Origin: Henriciella sp.
Lineage (GTDB): Bacteria; Pseudomonadota; Alphaproteobacteria; Caulobacterales; Hyphomonadaceae
NCBI GenBank assembly: GCA_030066975.1
Contig: JASJAO010000004.1
Coordinates: forward strand, 62,001-126,000
DNA: 64,000 nucleotides
Direction: 5' to 3'
Below the pieces are notes generated by a model. It was not told where the DNA came from. It did no database searches and saw only the letters and a list, made by a program, of their open reading frames with translations. The position numbers and the translations under genes are program-made. Below, piece after piece: positions 18,266-27,591 of this stretch (within the stretch, counting starts at the first letter, position 1; each line of letters begins with the position of its first letter).

Positions 18266-19213
18266 CTATTCGGCCATCGCAAGACGAACACTCTCGTCTG
18301 CGGGCGTTATCGTTTGAACAAATTCGGTTGCGGCATCGAAATCGCCCGAAAGCATGATTTCGACCCAGCGGTCATAGGCCTCCTGCGACACCACGCGCAC
18401 CTCAATTGGCATATAGGCGTGGTTCTTACCGCACAGTTCCGAACATTGACCGTAGAACGTGCCTTCCTTGGTCACCAGGAACCAGCCTGAATTGAGACGG
18501 CCAGGCACCGCGTCAGTCTTCACACCGAAAGCAGGCACCGTCCAGGAATGGATCACGTCGGAGGCCGCTGTTTCGTAGCGAATGTAGCGATTGACCGGGA
18601 TCACCATCGGGTAATCCACCGCCAGAAGACGTGGCCGGTCCGGTGTCACCGGCGCATCAATCGACGTCCCGACGTGCAATGGGTTGGACACAAATTCCAA
18701 CGGAAAGCCGCCATCATCCAGAACATCTTTGTAGAAATAGGTCCAGTTCCACTGGTTTCCTTGCGCCTTGATTGTAATCCAGCCCTGCTCTGCGGCTTCG
18801 ACAAAGACATTCGGGTCATCCAGGTCACCGCTCTCTGCAATCGCTTCCAGATCAGGTTCATTCTCTTGATAAAACAGGTTCGAGAAGGATGGCGCGGCAA
18901 TAATCACCAAAATGATCACCGGCACCACAGTCCAGACGACCTCAACCAGTGTGTTGTGACTAAATTTGCGCGGGACCGGATTCCGCCGCTTGTTGTAGCG
19001 AACGATAATCCAGAGCAGCAGCGCAAGCACAAAGATCGAAATCAGTGTGATGATGATCAACACGAAAAAATGGAAGCCGTCCACGCGCTCCATGATTCTG
19101 GTCGCAGGCTCCTGGAAGCCGAGCGCGCCCGGCGTGGGCTCGGCTGCAAATGCGGCAGCAGAAGACAGGACCGCCGTGATGAAAGCTAATAGATAACGCA
19201 AGGAACACTCCAT
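18266..19213 (-). CDS. ctaC: Cytochrome c oxidase subunit II
   Basis: 315 residues from ATG 19213. A signal peptide (MECSLRYLLAFITAV to AAAFAAE) is followed by two membrane helices and a periplasmic cupredoxin domain. The CuA ligands are in GQCSELCGKNHAYMP (two Cys, His and Met) with an upstream His in SDVIHSW. It accepts electrons from cytochrome c. An open frame continues 37 codons upstream, but it would hide the signal peptide and lacks a ribosome site, so I rejected that start. First gene of the cta cluster; its promoter should lie between 19214 and 19349, shared with the divergent TPR gene. Confidence 0.95.
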   Translation of the reverse strand: MECSLRYLLAFITAVLSSAAAFAAEPTPGALGFQEPATRIMERVDGFHFFVLIIITLISIFVLALLLWIIVRYNKRRNPVPRKFSHNTLVEVVWTVVPVIILVIIAAPSFSNLFYQENEPDLEAIAESGDLDDPNVFVEAAEQGWITIKAQGNQWNWTYFYKDVLDDGGFPLEFVSNPLHVGTSIDAPVTPDRPRLLAVDYPMVIPVNRYIRYETAASDVIHSWTVPAFGVKTDAVPGRLNSGWFLVTKEGTFYGQCSELCGKNHAYMPIEVRVVSQEAYDRWVEIMLSGDFDAATEFVQTITPADESVRLAMAE

Positions 19214-19349
19214 CCGATTTTGCAAGAGCCATAGATACATCAAAGCGACAGGTCCACCCAGAGGCTTCATCTCACATAAAATGTCGCAGGCTGTTCGTAA
19301 AATGCCCTCTATGTTATAGCTCACTCACGAGGAATTTCAGGAGGTTGTA

Positions 19350-19913
19350 ATGAAATTTTTAAAGGGAGCCGGCGCAGCAGCGATTGGTCTTTTCCTGGCC
19401 CAGGCCGCCTCTGCTCAAGTCTTTGTCATCGGCAGCGGCCTCGGCAGCGAATGCTACGATCAGACGAAAAGCGCCTATGCCTCATTTCGATCGGCGGACG
19501 CCGTCTGCACTCGCGCCCTTCGTGAAGAGGCGATGACCTCGAAAAACCGCGCCGCCACCTATGTGAATCGCGGCGTTTTACGGATGCGGAACGGCGACTA
19601 TGACGCTGCGCTGGCCGACTATGCCTCGGCCCTGACACTCAAAAGTGACCTCGGCGAAGCCTATCTGAATGAAGGCGCGGCGCGGATCTATCAGAAAGAC
19701 TTTGCCGCCGCTTTGCCGCCTTTGAACAAGGCGATCGAACTCGGCACCATCGATGCCTTCGCCGCCCACTATAATCGGGCCATTGCCCGCGAGCAGACTG
19801 GCGACGTGCCAGGCGCGTATTATGATTTCCAGATCGCGCTTGAGCTGAAACCGGGCTGGGACCTCGCCGAATCACAGCTCAGCCGCTTCACGGTCATTCC
19901 GGAAACGCAGTAA
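19350..19913 (+). CDS. Secreted TPR-repeat protein
   Basis: 187 residues. Signal peptide with cleavage near AASAQ (residue 23), then a region with two cysteines (ECYD and AVCTRAL) and three to four tetratricopeptide repeats (about 65-170), seen as RGVLRMRNGDYDAALADYASAL and YNRAIAREQTGDVPGAYYDF. TPRs bind protein partners, and this one would act in the periplasm. A strong AGGAGG lies 7-8 bases before the ATG. It is divergent from ctaC. The partner is unknown. Confidence 0.85.
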   Translation: MKFLKGAGAAAIGLFLAQAASAQVFVIGSGLGSECYDQTKSAYASFRSADAVCTRALREEAMTSKNRAATYVNRGVLRMRNGDYDAALADYASALTLKSDLGEAYLNEGAARIYQKDFAAALPPLNKAIELGTIDAFAAHYNRAIAREQTGDVPGAYYDFQIALELKPGWDLAESQLSRFTVIPETQ

Positions 19914-19974
19914 CCGAACTGAATTCGTCCGAGCCCCACTTGATCCAGCGCGATCGGCCCGTCACATAGGAGGG

Positions 19975-21378
19975 ATGACACACACTTCCCTCCCTTTTGA
20001 CGCGCAGAAGGCTGCGAGCCTCCTTGCCGACGCTGCGTCCGGTGCCGATGACGGCGATATCTACGTTCAACGCTCACGCTCAGAGAGTTATGTCTTTGAC
20101 GATGGACGGTTAAAGTCTGCGGCCTTCGACACGGCGAGTGGTTTCGGGCTTCGCGTTGTCGCTGGTGAAGCGAGTGGCAATGCGCATTCCGGTGAACTCT
20201 CACTCGAGGCGATTAGCAGAGCCGCCGACACGGCGCGACAAGCCAAGCGAGGCTATTCCGGCTCTTTGGCGGACGGTCCGACGCCGACGAATCGCCGCTT
20301 GTACCAGCCGATCGACCCGACCGAAGCACCGGATTTCAACGTCAAAACCGGACTCCTCGCCGAAATCGATGCCTGGGTGCGGGCAAAGGACCCACGCACC
20401 GTTCAGGTCTCGGTTTCGCTCGCCGGAAGCCATGAAGAAATCGACATTATCCGCCCCGGCGGCGAAATGTTTCACGACATTCGACCCCTGGTGAGACTGA
20501 ACATCAGCGTGACCCTCGAAAAAGACGGGCGCCGCGAATCAGCTTCATCCGGCGCAGGTGGTCGCGCGGCCTATGAAGAGTGGATCAAGCCCTCGCGCTG
20601 GCAGGCGCTTGCCGAGCGCGCCATTCGCAAGGCATCCGTTAATCTTGAGTCCATACCGACGCCAGCGGGTGAAATGGATGTTGTGCTCGGTCCGGGCTGG
20701 CCGGCGGTCATGCTGCACGAGGCTGTCGGACATGGATTGGAAGGCGACTTCAACCGTAAAGGTACCAGCGTTTATTCCGGTCGTGTAGGTGAGCAGGTTG
20801 CCGCCAAGGGCGTCACCGTCATCGATGATGGCACGATTGACGCCCGGCGCGGTTCTCTCTCGATTGATGATGAAGGTACGCCAACCAATCGCACCGTATT
20901 GATCGAGGATGGCGTGCTCAAAGGCTATATGCAGGACCGTCAGAATGCCCGTCTCATGGGCGTCGCTCCGACCGGGAACGGACGGCGTGAGGCCTATGAC
21001 GCGACGATTATGCCGCGCATGACCAATACGATCATGATGGGCGGCAATCACGAGCCTGATGAAATCGTCGCCTCAATCAAGCGCGGTATCTGGGCGGTCG
21101 ATTTCGGCGGCGGCCAGGTCGACATCACCTCCGGAAATTTCGTCTTCCAGTGCACTGAAGCCTACCTCGTGGAGAACGGCAAAGTCGTCGCGCCGGTCAA
21201 GAATGCCACTCTGATCGGCCACGGCCCGACCGCGCTCAGCCAGGTGTCCATGATCGGCAACGATTTCGCCATGGATGACGGCGTCGGGACCTGCGGTAAA
21301 GCCGGACAATCCGTGCCGGTCGGCGTCGGCCAACCCACCCTCAAGATGAGCGGCCTCACCGTTGGTGGTGCGGGTTAG
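19975..21378 (+). CDS. tldD: Metalloprotease subunit TldD
   Basis: 467 residues, slightly shorter at the N-terminus than E. coli TldD. The zinc-binding HEXXXH motif is HEAVGH at 248-253 within LHEAVGHGLEGDF. The C-terminal FGGGQVDITSG and CGKAGQSVPVGVGQPTLK are signature stretches. TldD is the catalytic half of the TldD/TldE heterodimer, which degrades unfolded peptides and matures some modified peptides; TldE is encoded about 10 kb away on the other strand. The ribosome site AGGAGGG nearly abuts the ATG, closer than ideal. No ribosomally made peptide precursor is evident beside it. Confidence 0.96.
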   Translation: MTHTSLPFDAQKAASLLADAASGADDGDIYVQRSRSESYVFDDGRLKSAAFDTASGFGLRVVAGEASGNAHSGELSLEAISRAADTARQAKRGYSGSLADGPTPTNRRLYQPIDPTEAPDFNVKTGLLAEIDAWVRAKDPRTVQVSVSLAGSHEEIDIIRPGGEMFHDIRPLVRLNISVTLEKDGRRESASSGAGGRAAYEEWIKPSRWQALAERAIRKASVNLESIPTPAGEMDVVLGPGWPAVMLHEAVGHGLEGDFNRKGTSVYSGRVGEQVAAKGVTVIDDGTIDARRGSLSIDDEGTPTNRTVLIEDGVLKGYMQDRQNARLMGVAPTGNGRREAYDATIMPRMTNTIMMGGNHEPDEIVASIKRGIWAVDFGGGQVDITSGNFVFQCTEAYLVENGKVVAPVKNATLIGHGPTALSQVSMIGNDFAMDDGVGTCGKAGQSVPVGVGQPTLKMSGLTVGGAG

Positions 21379-21546
21379 GAAATCGCCACCTTTCGGCAAG
21401 GCTTCAAAGGCCCGTGATCGATATCGTCGGGTGAGTCACGGAACTTGTATTCTAGCGGATAGACGACGTTGAAGCGTGGCTGAGGTGGTCGACCCCATCG
21501 TCAAACTAAACGCAAACAGTATCGCGGCACCCCGCCCTGCTTTCAC
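21375..21546 (-). pseudogene. Possible frameshifted gene for a small secreted protein
   Basis: From the GTG at 21546 one frame reads a convincing signal peptide (VKAGRGAAILFAFSL, then TMGSTTSA). It then becomes low quality and stops at 21436. Starting near 21482, another frame reads protein-like sequence (QPRFNVVYPLEYKF, RDSPDDIDHGPLKPC) and stops at 21375 inside the tldD stop region. Joining the two by one frame change would give a secreted peptide of about 58 residues. No family recognised. It may be a decayed gene, a programmed shift, a sequence error or coincidence. Confidence 0.3.
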
Positions 21547-21563
21547 TTGATTGCCCCAGTATT

Positions 21564-23303
21564 CTAGTCTGCGCCTTTCATCCAACCCTTGATGATCGGC
21601 GAAATCAACAGCATCACAACCGCGATCGCCATCGCGATATAGGCGATGTTTGAATAGACGGAGATGTAATTGCCGAGCGCCCCGGCAGGATCGACGATCT
21701 GTCCACCGATGGTTTTCGCGCCTGCCGCAGCAGAAATGACCCCCGCCAACGTGTTCGACAGACCGGTGTACAGGAACCAGATCCCCATTACGAGGCCAAC
21801 CGCCCGGGCAGGCGCGAGCTTTGTCATGGCCGACAGCCCGACGGGGGATACCATCAGCTCCGCCATGGTGTGAATCCAGTAGATGAGGAAGATGAAAATC
21901 ACCGGGGTCATGAGGTCTGCCCCTACACTGTTCATTCCGCCAACAAGGGCCAGGTATCCAAGGCCAACCCCAAACACGCCAATCGCAAACTTGACCGGTG
22001 TCGAAGGCTCCACTCTCCGTTTGGCCATCATCGTCCACAGCCAGGCCACCAACGGTGCGAACAGGACGATGTAACCGGCGTTCAAGAACTGGAACATCGG
22101 GGCTGGCACCATCATGCCGAAGAGCTCACGGTCCACGAGCCGGTCAGTGAACAGATTAAGGGAGGAACCTGCCTGTTCAAACAAAGACCAGAACGGGATC
22201 TGCGCCAGTGAGAAATAAAGCGCCGCAAACAGTCTAGGTCGCTCCACCGTGTCCAGTCTGACATTGGCGTAGACGATCAGAGCGATCAGCATCACGACGC
22301 CCACAATCCCGAGGAACGGCGCCGCATAGTCCGCATTCATGATCAGCAGGATCGAGAAACCAATAATGCCGAGCGCCGACAAATAGCAGGCCCACTCCAC
22401 ATTGATCGGTCCGAAAACCGACTGCTTCAACTTGTCTGGATCCGGTGGATCTGCCTTGCCCTCCAGCCAATGCTGGAGCGTGATAAACGTTACCAGACCG
22501 AGCAGCATCCCAATTCCCGCCAGTCCAAATCCGTACTTCCATCCGTAGGCGATGCCCAGGTATCCGCAGGTGAGCGCCGACAACAGGGAGCCGAGATTGA
22601 TCCCCATGTAAAACAGCGTAAAGCCTGAATCCCGGCGCGCATCTCCCACCCCGTAAAGATCGCCAACGATGGTCGAGATATTGGGTTTCAGAAACCCGAC
22701 CCCCGCAATGATCAGGGCAAGCGACAAGTACAGGATGTTGACGTATAGGGATTGGCGCTCAATCCGACTATCATATGCGCTGACCGAAATGCGTTCCGGC
22801 AGGCCAACAGCTGCCGGGTCTGCGACGATGAGCGTTTTACCTTCGTCTGCGAACGAAATCTCCGACTGTCCCGCGCTGGAAACGACGATGGGGGTCGCAT
22901 CACCGCCGCGCCCATCCAGTGTGATTTCGAACTCAACTCCCTGATAAGACGCAATTTCTTTCGACCCTGTCCCCTCAAACGCCATCCCAAAATGGCCGAG
23001 GACCAGCAGAACAGCGCCGAACGTGACTGCCTTGCCCTGCCCGAGATAGCGATCCGCCAGCATCCCCCCGAGGATCGACATGACATAGACGAGCGAGACA
23101 TAGGCCCCATAGATCAGCGAAGACCGATCATCCGAGAACAGGAAATGCTGCGTCAGGTACAAGATCAGCAGGCCGCGCATCCCATAGTAGGAAAAGCGCT
23201 CCCACATCTCGGTGAAGAACAATACCACCAACCCGCGCGGGTGACCGAGAAGTGTCTTTTCTTCCAACGGTGGCCCGCCCGCCTCAGCTACAGCGTCAGT
23301 CAA
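21564..23303 (-). CDS. POT/PTR2 family proton-dependent peptide transporter
   Basis: 579 residues, about 12-14 membrane helices. The N-terminal signature FFTEMWERFSYYGMRGLLILY (the ExxER-type proton/peptide motif) is at residues 29-49, and GVGFLKPNIS is the second PTR2 pattern. Between helices 3 and 4 (about residues 112-186) there is an insertion of roughly 75 residues, polar and predicted beta-rich, which standard POT proteins lack. It should import di- and tripeptides with protons. It stands alone, with unrelated genes on both sides. Confidence 0.92.
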   Translation of the reverse strand: MTDAVAEAGGPPLEEKTLLGHPRGLVVLFFTEMWERFSYYGMRGLLILYLTQHFLFSDDRSSLIYGAYVSLVYVMSILGGMLADRYLGQGKAVTFGAVLLVLGHFGMAFEGTGSKEIASYQGVEFEITLDGRGGDATPIVVSSAGQSEISFADEGKTLIVADPAAVGLPERISVSAYDSRIERQSLYVNILYLSLALIIAGVGFLKPNISTIVGDLYGVGDARRDSGFTLFYMGINLGSLLSALTCGYLGIAYGWKYGFGLAGIGMLLGLVTFITLQHWLEGKADPPDPDKLKQSVFGPINVEWACYLSALGIIGFSILLIMNADYAAPFLGIVGVVMLIALIVYANVRLDTVERPRLFAALYFSLAQIPFWSLFEQAGSSLNLFTDRLVDRELFGMMVPAPMFQFLNAGYIVLFAPLVAWLWTMMAKRRVEPSTPVKFAIGVFGVGLGYLALVGGMNSVGADLMTPVIFIFLIYWIHTMAELMVSPVGLSAMTKLAPARAVGLVMGIWFLYTGLSNTLAGVISAAAGAKTIGGQIVDPAGALGNYISVYSNIAYIAMAIAVVMLLISPIIKGWMKGAD

Positions 23304-23405
23304 TGTTCACTCCCCGAACAACCCTTGCCGGGGAAGAGACCACGCACACCGCATCGTCTCAAGACACGTTCTGCGATTCACTGCCTCAGAGCGCCGGGAC
23401 GGGCG

Positions 23406-24785
23406 CTAATACGCGCACTCTTCAAACACCCGCCGCAGGTCCTGGTTCCAGGCGCCGTGATAGCGCTCCAGCAGACGCTCTGCTGGGGTCAGCCCTGAGT
23501 TGACGATTTCGTCCAGCGATCCGAGGAACCCGGTTTCATTATCGCCCGAAACAGAGAGCTTCGCTCGGGCGCGCAAGCCGGACCGCGCGATATCCAGCAC
23601 CGCTTTGCCGATCTCCTGCAGAGATTGCCCGCCAGGCACCGGCGTTTTCAAGCCAAGAACGCGGGCGCCCTGCCGAACCGCTTCGCGCTCCGGCGCGCTC
23701 CAGTCCTTGACCAGATCCCACGCCGCATCCAGCGCCCCATCATCATACAGCACACCCGTCCAGAAAGCCGAAAACGCACACAAAGAATCCCAGGGCCCGG
23801 AATCGGAGCCTCGCATTTCGAGGAATCGCTTCAACCGCACTTCGGGGAAAATCGTAGACAAATGATCTTCAAAATCATCAATCGCCGGTCGCTCCCCGGG
23901 CAGGATAGGCAGCTTGCCCTCCATGAAATCGCGGAAACTCAGCCCCGAAGCATCCAGATAAGTCCCGCCACGGCGGACAAAATACATCGGCACATCAAGC
24001 GCATAGTCGACATAACGCTCAAACCCGAACCCATCCTCGAACACAAAGGGCAACATGCCCGTGCGATCCGGGTCGGTATCGGTCCAGATCTGTGAGCGAT
24101 AGGATAGAAAGCCATTCGGACGTCCATCCATGAAGGGCGAGTTGGCAAACAGCGCGGTGCCCAGCGGCTGCAAGGCCAGTGAGACGCGGAACTTTTTCAC
24201 CATGTCGGCTTCCGAGCCGAAATCGAGATTGCTCTGTACCGTACAGGTCCGGAACATCATCTGCCGACCGAGCCGCCCAACCTTGTCCATATAGGCGCGC
24301 ATGATCTTGTAGCGCCCCTTTGGCATGATCGGCGTATCGTCCATGCTCCAAATTGGGCTCGCACCGAGCCCTAAAAACCCGACCCCCAAAGGCTCTGCGA
24401 TTTCCTTCACTTCTCTCAGATGCGCGCCAACCTCGTTGCACGTCTCGTGAATGTGCTCAAGCGGCGCGCCAGACAGCTCAAATTGCCCGCCTGGCTCCAG
24501 GCTGACACTGGCCCCGTCTTTCTTCAGCCCGATCAGGTGGCCGCCCTCTTCGATTGGCGTCCAGCCAAACCGATCTCTCAGGCCTTCCAGCATCGCCTTG
24601 ACCGACGCTTCACCGTCATAGGGCAGCGGCTTCAACCCATCGATCAGGAAGCCGAACTTTTCATGCTCGGTACCGATCCGCCATTGGTCTTTCGGCTTAC
24701 AGCCTGCTTCAAACCAGTCGACCAGCTCCGCCTTGCCCGAAATACGCGGTGCCGACTCGTCGATGTCCGATGTAGGTGTTGTCAT
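23406..24785 (-). CDS. gshA: Glutamate-cysteine ligase (plant/alphaproteobacterial type)
   Basis: 459 residues, matching the plant-like GCS2 class used by alphaproteobacteria for the first step of glutathione synthesis. Recognisable segments are RIGTEHEKFGF (substrate and metal ligands), SLEPGGQFELSGAPL and FRTCTVQSNLDF. It ends with the usual short acidic C-terminus. RsmE is encoded 27 bases upstream on the same strand, so the two are probably co-transcribed; rsmE-gshA is a frequent pair in this class. Cytoplasmic. Confidence 0.95.
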   Translation of the reverse strand: MTTPTSDIDESAPRISGKAELVDWFEAGCKPKDQWRIGTEHEKFGFLIDGLKPLPYDGEASVKAMLEGLRDRFGWTPIEEGGHLIGLKKDGASVSLEPGGQFELSGAPLEHIHETCNEVGAHLREVKEIAEPLGVGFLGLGASPIWSMDDTPIMPKGRYKIMRAYMDKVGRLGRQMMFRTCTVQSNLDFGSEADMVKKFRVSLALQPLGTALFANSPFMDGRPNGFLSYRSQIWTDTDPDRTGMLPFVFEDGFGFERYVDYALDVPMYFVRRGGTYLDASGLSFRDFMEGKLPILPGERPAIDDFEDHLSTIFPEVRLKRFLEMRGSDSGPWDSLCAFSAFWTGVLYDDGALDAAWDLVKDWSAPEREAVRQGARVLGLKTPVPGGQSLQEIGKAVLDIARSGLRARAKLSVSGDNETGFLGSLDEIVNSGLTPAERLLERYHGAWNQDLRRVFEECAY

Positions 24786-24812
24786 GCCCCGGGCACTCCG
24801 CCGTTTAAGTCT

Positions 24813-25562
24813 TCAGGTTTCAGGCACATAGGGTGCATCGCGCCAATCTCCAACCTGGGATTGCCAAACACTGAGCGCCGACACAACCGCTGTTTCAGCG
24901 CGAAGGATACGTGGACCCAGTGTCACAGGGATCACAAAGTCGAGAGCACGCAAAAACCCTCGCTCGCGCGGAGAGAACCCGCCCTCAGGCCCGATCAGAA
25001 CACCCGCAGCGCCCTCGCCTGCAGCCGCAATGGCCTCAGCGATCGGGCGCGCCTCACTCCCTTCATCGCAATAATACAGTGGCCGATCTCCCGGCCAGTC
25101 GGCCAGCGCTGTTGTCAGCGGCGCGGCATCAGACACCATCGGAATGTCCAGGCGCTCGGTTTGCTCGGCCGCTTCAATCACCAGCGATTGGAACCGGTCC
25201 AGCCGCACTTTCTGGGTTTGGGTATACTCGGTCAGCACGGGCCGGATCTCGCGTACGCCAAGCTCCGTCGATTTTTCCACAACAAAGTCTGTGCGCGCCT
25301 TTTTAAGCGGCGCAAACAGCAATGTGAGATCGGGCCCCGGCGTCTGCGCGCGCAGTTGTGACCTGGGCTCCAGCAGGACGGTCTTGCCTTGGGTGCGCAA
25401 CGTGGCGACCCATTCACCATCACGCCCATTGAACACGCGCACGCTCGCCCCGTCTGCAAGCCGCATGACGCGGGTCAGGTACTTTCCTTGCGCGTCGTCG
25501 ACTGTGATCGACTGCCCAATGGCCAGGTCGTCTTTCACATACAGGCGTGGAACATGGCCCAT
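24813..25562 (-). CDS. rsmE: 16S rRNA (uracil-1498-N3)-methyltransferase
   Basis: 249 residues. The N-terminal PUA-like region (MGHVPRLYVKDDL) is followed by a SPOUT methyltransferase domain. Its trefoil-knot signatures are VLIGPEGGFSPRE and LGPRILRAETA near the C-terminus, typical of RsmE. It uses S-adenosylmethionine to methylate U1498 of 16S rRNA in the small subunit. It is probably first in a two-gene unit with the glutamate-cysteine ligase, and divergent from ubiA. Confidence 0.95.
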   Translation of the reverse strand: MGHVPRLYVKDDLAIGQSITVDDAQGKYLTRVMRLADGASVRVFNGRDGEWVATLRTQGKTVLLEPRSQLRAQTPGPDLTLLFAPLKKARTDFVVEKSTELGVREIRPVLTEYTQTQKVRLDRFQSLVIEAAEQTERLDIPMVSDAAPLTTALADWPGDRPLYYCDEGSEARPIAEAIAAAGEGAAGVLIGPEGGFSPRERGFLRALDFVIPVTLGPRILRAETAVVSALSVWQSQVGDWRDAPYVPET

Positions 25563-25638
25563 GGAACTTCCGTCTCTACATTAACCGTATCTGTTTGCTT
25601 ATATGGCATGGTGTGACAAACAGGCTATAGGGGCCGCC

Positions 25639-26598
25639 ATGACACAACAGACTGATTCTGAAGAGACACTTGAGACAGACGTTGAGCCAACCCCAACGCC
25701 TGACAGCGCGTTGCCGGAATGGTTGAAAAGCCTGCCCGCTCAGTCCAGACCTTATGCTTCACTCGCGCGGTTGGATCGCCCAGTTGGCATCTGGCTGCTG
25801 TTTCTACCCTGTGTGATGGGGCTTGCCTTGATGCGTATTCCGGATGGATTGCGCTGGATCGATCTTGGCTGGCTCATCTTGTTCGCGATTGGTGCCGTTG
25901 CTATGCGCGGCGCGGGCTGTACCTGGAACGACATCACTGATCGCGATACGGACGCGCAGGTGGAACGGACCAAATCCCGCCCGCTTCCGTCAGGACAGGT
26001 CACACTTAATCAGGCCTACATGTTCCTCGCCGCACAATTGACCGTCGGGTTCCTCGTCTGGTTACTTTTGCCCTTTGTGGCCAAGATCGTCGCGCTGATG
26101 GCGATCCCTCTGGTGCTTGCCTACCCTTATATGAAGCGAATCACCTGGTGGCCGCAGGCCTGGCTCGGCTTTACCTTCAACTGGGGCGTGCTCGTGGCAG
26201 GCGCAACTGTGTACGGGTCCGTTACCGGCGCCAGCGTCGTCTTGTATCTCGGTCTGGTCTTTTGGACCGTGGCCTATGACACGACCTATGCGCTACAGGA
26301 CGTGGAAGACGACGCCCTCGCAGGCGTGAAATCAACCGCGCGTCTGTTTGGCGACAAGGTCCTGACCGGGATTTTCACATTCCATATTGCAGCCACGGCA
26401 TGGATCGCCGCCAGCGCTTATTTCGCTGGCGCCGGGCGGATCGGCGCAGTGATCGGCCTCGCCTTCTTCGCCCACGGGTTCTGGCAGATTTCAAAACTCA
26501 GCCACAACAAAACTGAAAACGCGCTGAGCGTGTTCAAATCCAATGTCTGGGCAGGCGGCATTGTAGCCGTCGGGCTGCTGATCGCTGCGCTGATCTAG
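25639..26598 (+). CDS. ubiA: 4-hydroxybenzoate polyprenyltransferase
   Basis: 319 residues, about nine membrane helices, UbiA family. The two Asp-rich motifs are NDITDRDTDAQ and LQDVEDD; the first is followed by the substrate loop RTKSRPLPSGQ. The enzyme attaches the polyprenyl chain to 4-hydroxybenzoate in ubiquinone synthesis. I start at ATG 25639 rather than the ATG 36 bases upstream because family members align from the later Met. A desaturase gene starts shortly after the stop. Confidence 0.95.
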   Translation: MTQQTDSEETLETDVEPTPTPDSALPEWLKSLPAQSRPYASLARLDRPVGIWLLFLPCVMGLALMRIPDGLRWIDLGWLILFAIGAVAMRGAGCTWNDITDRDTDAQVERTKSRPLPSGQVTLNQAYMFLAAQLTVGFLVWLLLPFVAKIVALMAIPLVLAYPYMKRITWWPQAWLGFTFNWGVLVAGATVYGSVTGASVVLYLGLVFWTVAYDTTYALQDVEDDALAGVKSTARLFGDKVLTGIFTFHIAATAWIAASAYFAGAGRIGAVIGLAFFAHGFWQISKLSHNKTENALSVFKSNVWAGGIVAVGLLIAALI

Positions 26599-26637
26599 GC
26601 CTTGAATGCCCTTGGGGCAAAGCTGTATCTTGCATGT

Positions 26638-27591
26638 ATGGCCGTCGCAAAACGCATACGCCCGCTCGATCTCTTCACCCGTGAAGAGTGGGACCATGTC
26701 AGCCGACGCTCTGACCTCGTCGGGGCCTGGCTGGTCGTCCATTGCTGGTTGGTCATCGGTCTCGCCATGGCCGCGGCCATCTGGCAACCGATCCTGATTA
26801 TTCTCGCCATTCCGATTATCGGCGCCCGGCAACTCGGTCTCGCCGTATTGATGCATGAAGCCGCGCATGGGGGGCTCAGTTCAAACACCGCGATGAACGC
26901 GTTCCTCGGGCATTGGCTGTCCGGCGCACCAATTGGCGGCAGCTTGAAGTCTTATCGGCCCTACCACTTGCAACACCACAAATACGCCCAGCAGCCTGAA
27001 GACCCGGACCTCATCCTGTCGGCGCCATTTCCCGTGACAAAGTCATCGCTGCGGCGGAAACTGGTCCGTGACCTGACGGGACAGACCTTTTTCAAGCAGC
27101 GCCGGAACCAGTTCGCCAACGCCATGGGCCTTGGCATTCGCGCGGAAAAAGGACGCCCGAACCGGGCCAACACTGCCCGCGAAGCCGTCATTCCATTCGT
27201 GATCACGAATCTGGTCCTGCTGATCGGGCTCAGCTTGCTCGGCTATTGGTGGGCCTATTTCGTCCTCTGGCTGCTGCCACTTGCCACTTGGAACCAGATG
27301 ATCACGCGCCTGCGTAATATCGCGGAACACGCCGTTGTTCCGGATAATGAAGACCCGATGCGCCATGCCCGCACCACGCGGGCCAACTTAATAGAACGCA
27401 TTTTTATCGCGCCCTACTGGGTAAATTATCATTGCGAGCACCACATGTTTATGCACCTGCCCTGTTACCAACTGGCTGAGGCCCATAGGCTGTTGACCAG
27501 GAAAGGCATCGACCAGCAGATGGAAATCCAAACCGGGTATCTCGGTGTGATCAGTCGCGCCGCGTCCAAGCCAGAGGCACTCCCTGCATGA
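26638..27591 (+). CDS. Membrane fatty acid desaturase-like protein
   Basis: 317 residues with hydrophobic segments around 30-70 and 185-220. Three histidine clusters of the membrane di-iron desaturase/hydroxylase superfamily are present: HEAAH (73-77), HLQHH (110-114) and HCEHH (265-269). The sequence MHEAAHGGLSSN and the ARTTRANL segment resemble the acyl-lipid/carotenoid-associated desaturase group. Substrate is not determinable. The ATG at 26638 is chosen because an earlier TTG in frame lacks support; no strong ribosome site is visible. Its stop overlaps the next gene by 4 bases. Confidence 0.85.
   Translation: MAVAKRIRPLDLFTREEWDHVSRRSDLVGAWLVVHCWLVIGLAMAAAIWQPILIILAIPIIGARQLGLAVLMHEAAHGGLSSNTAMNAFLGHWLSGAPIGGSLKSYRPYHLQHHKYAQQPEDPDLILSAPFPVTKSSLRRKLVRDLTGQTFFKQRRNQFANAMGLGIRAEKGRPNRANTAREAVIPFVITNLVLLIGLSLLGYWWAYFVLWLLPLATWNQMITRLRNIAEHAVVPDNEDPMRHARTTRANLIERIFIAPYWVNYHCEHHMFMHLPCYQLAEAHRLLTRKGIDQQMEIQTGYLGVISRAASKPEALPA

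Noticed and set aside
21436-22038. 200-codon minus-strand frame overlapping the POT transporter
   Set aside because: Mostly an out-of-frame reading of the transporter gene; only its last 36 codons were kept as part of the frameshift candidate.
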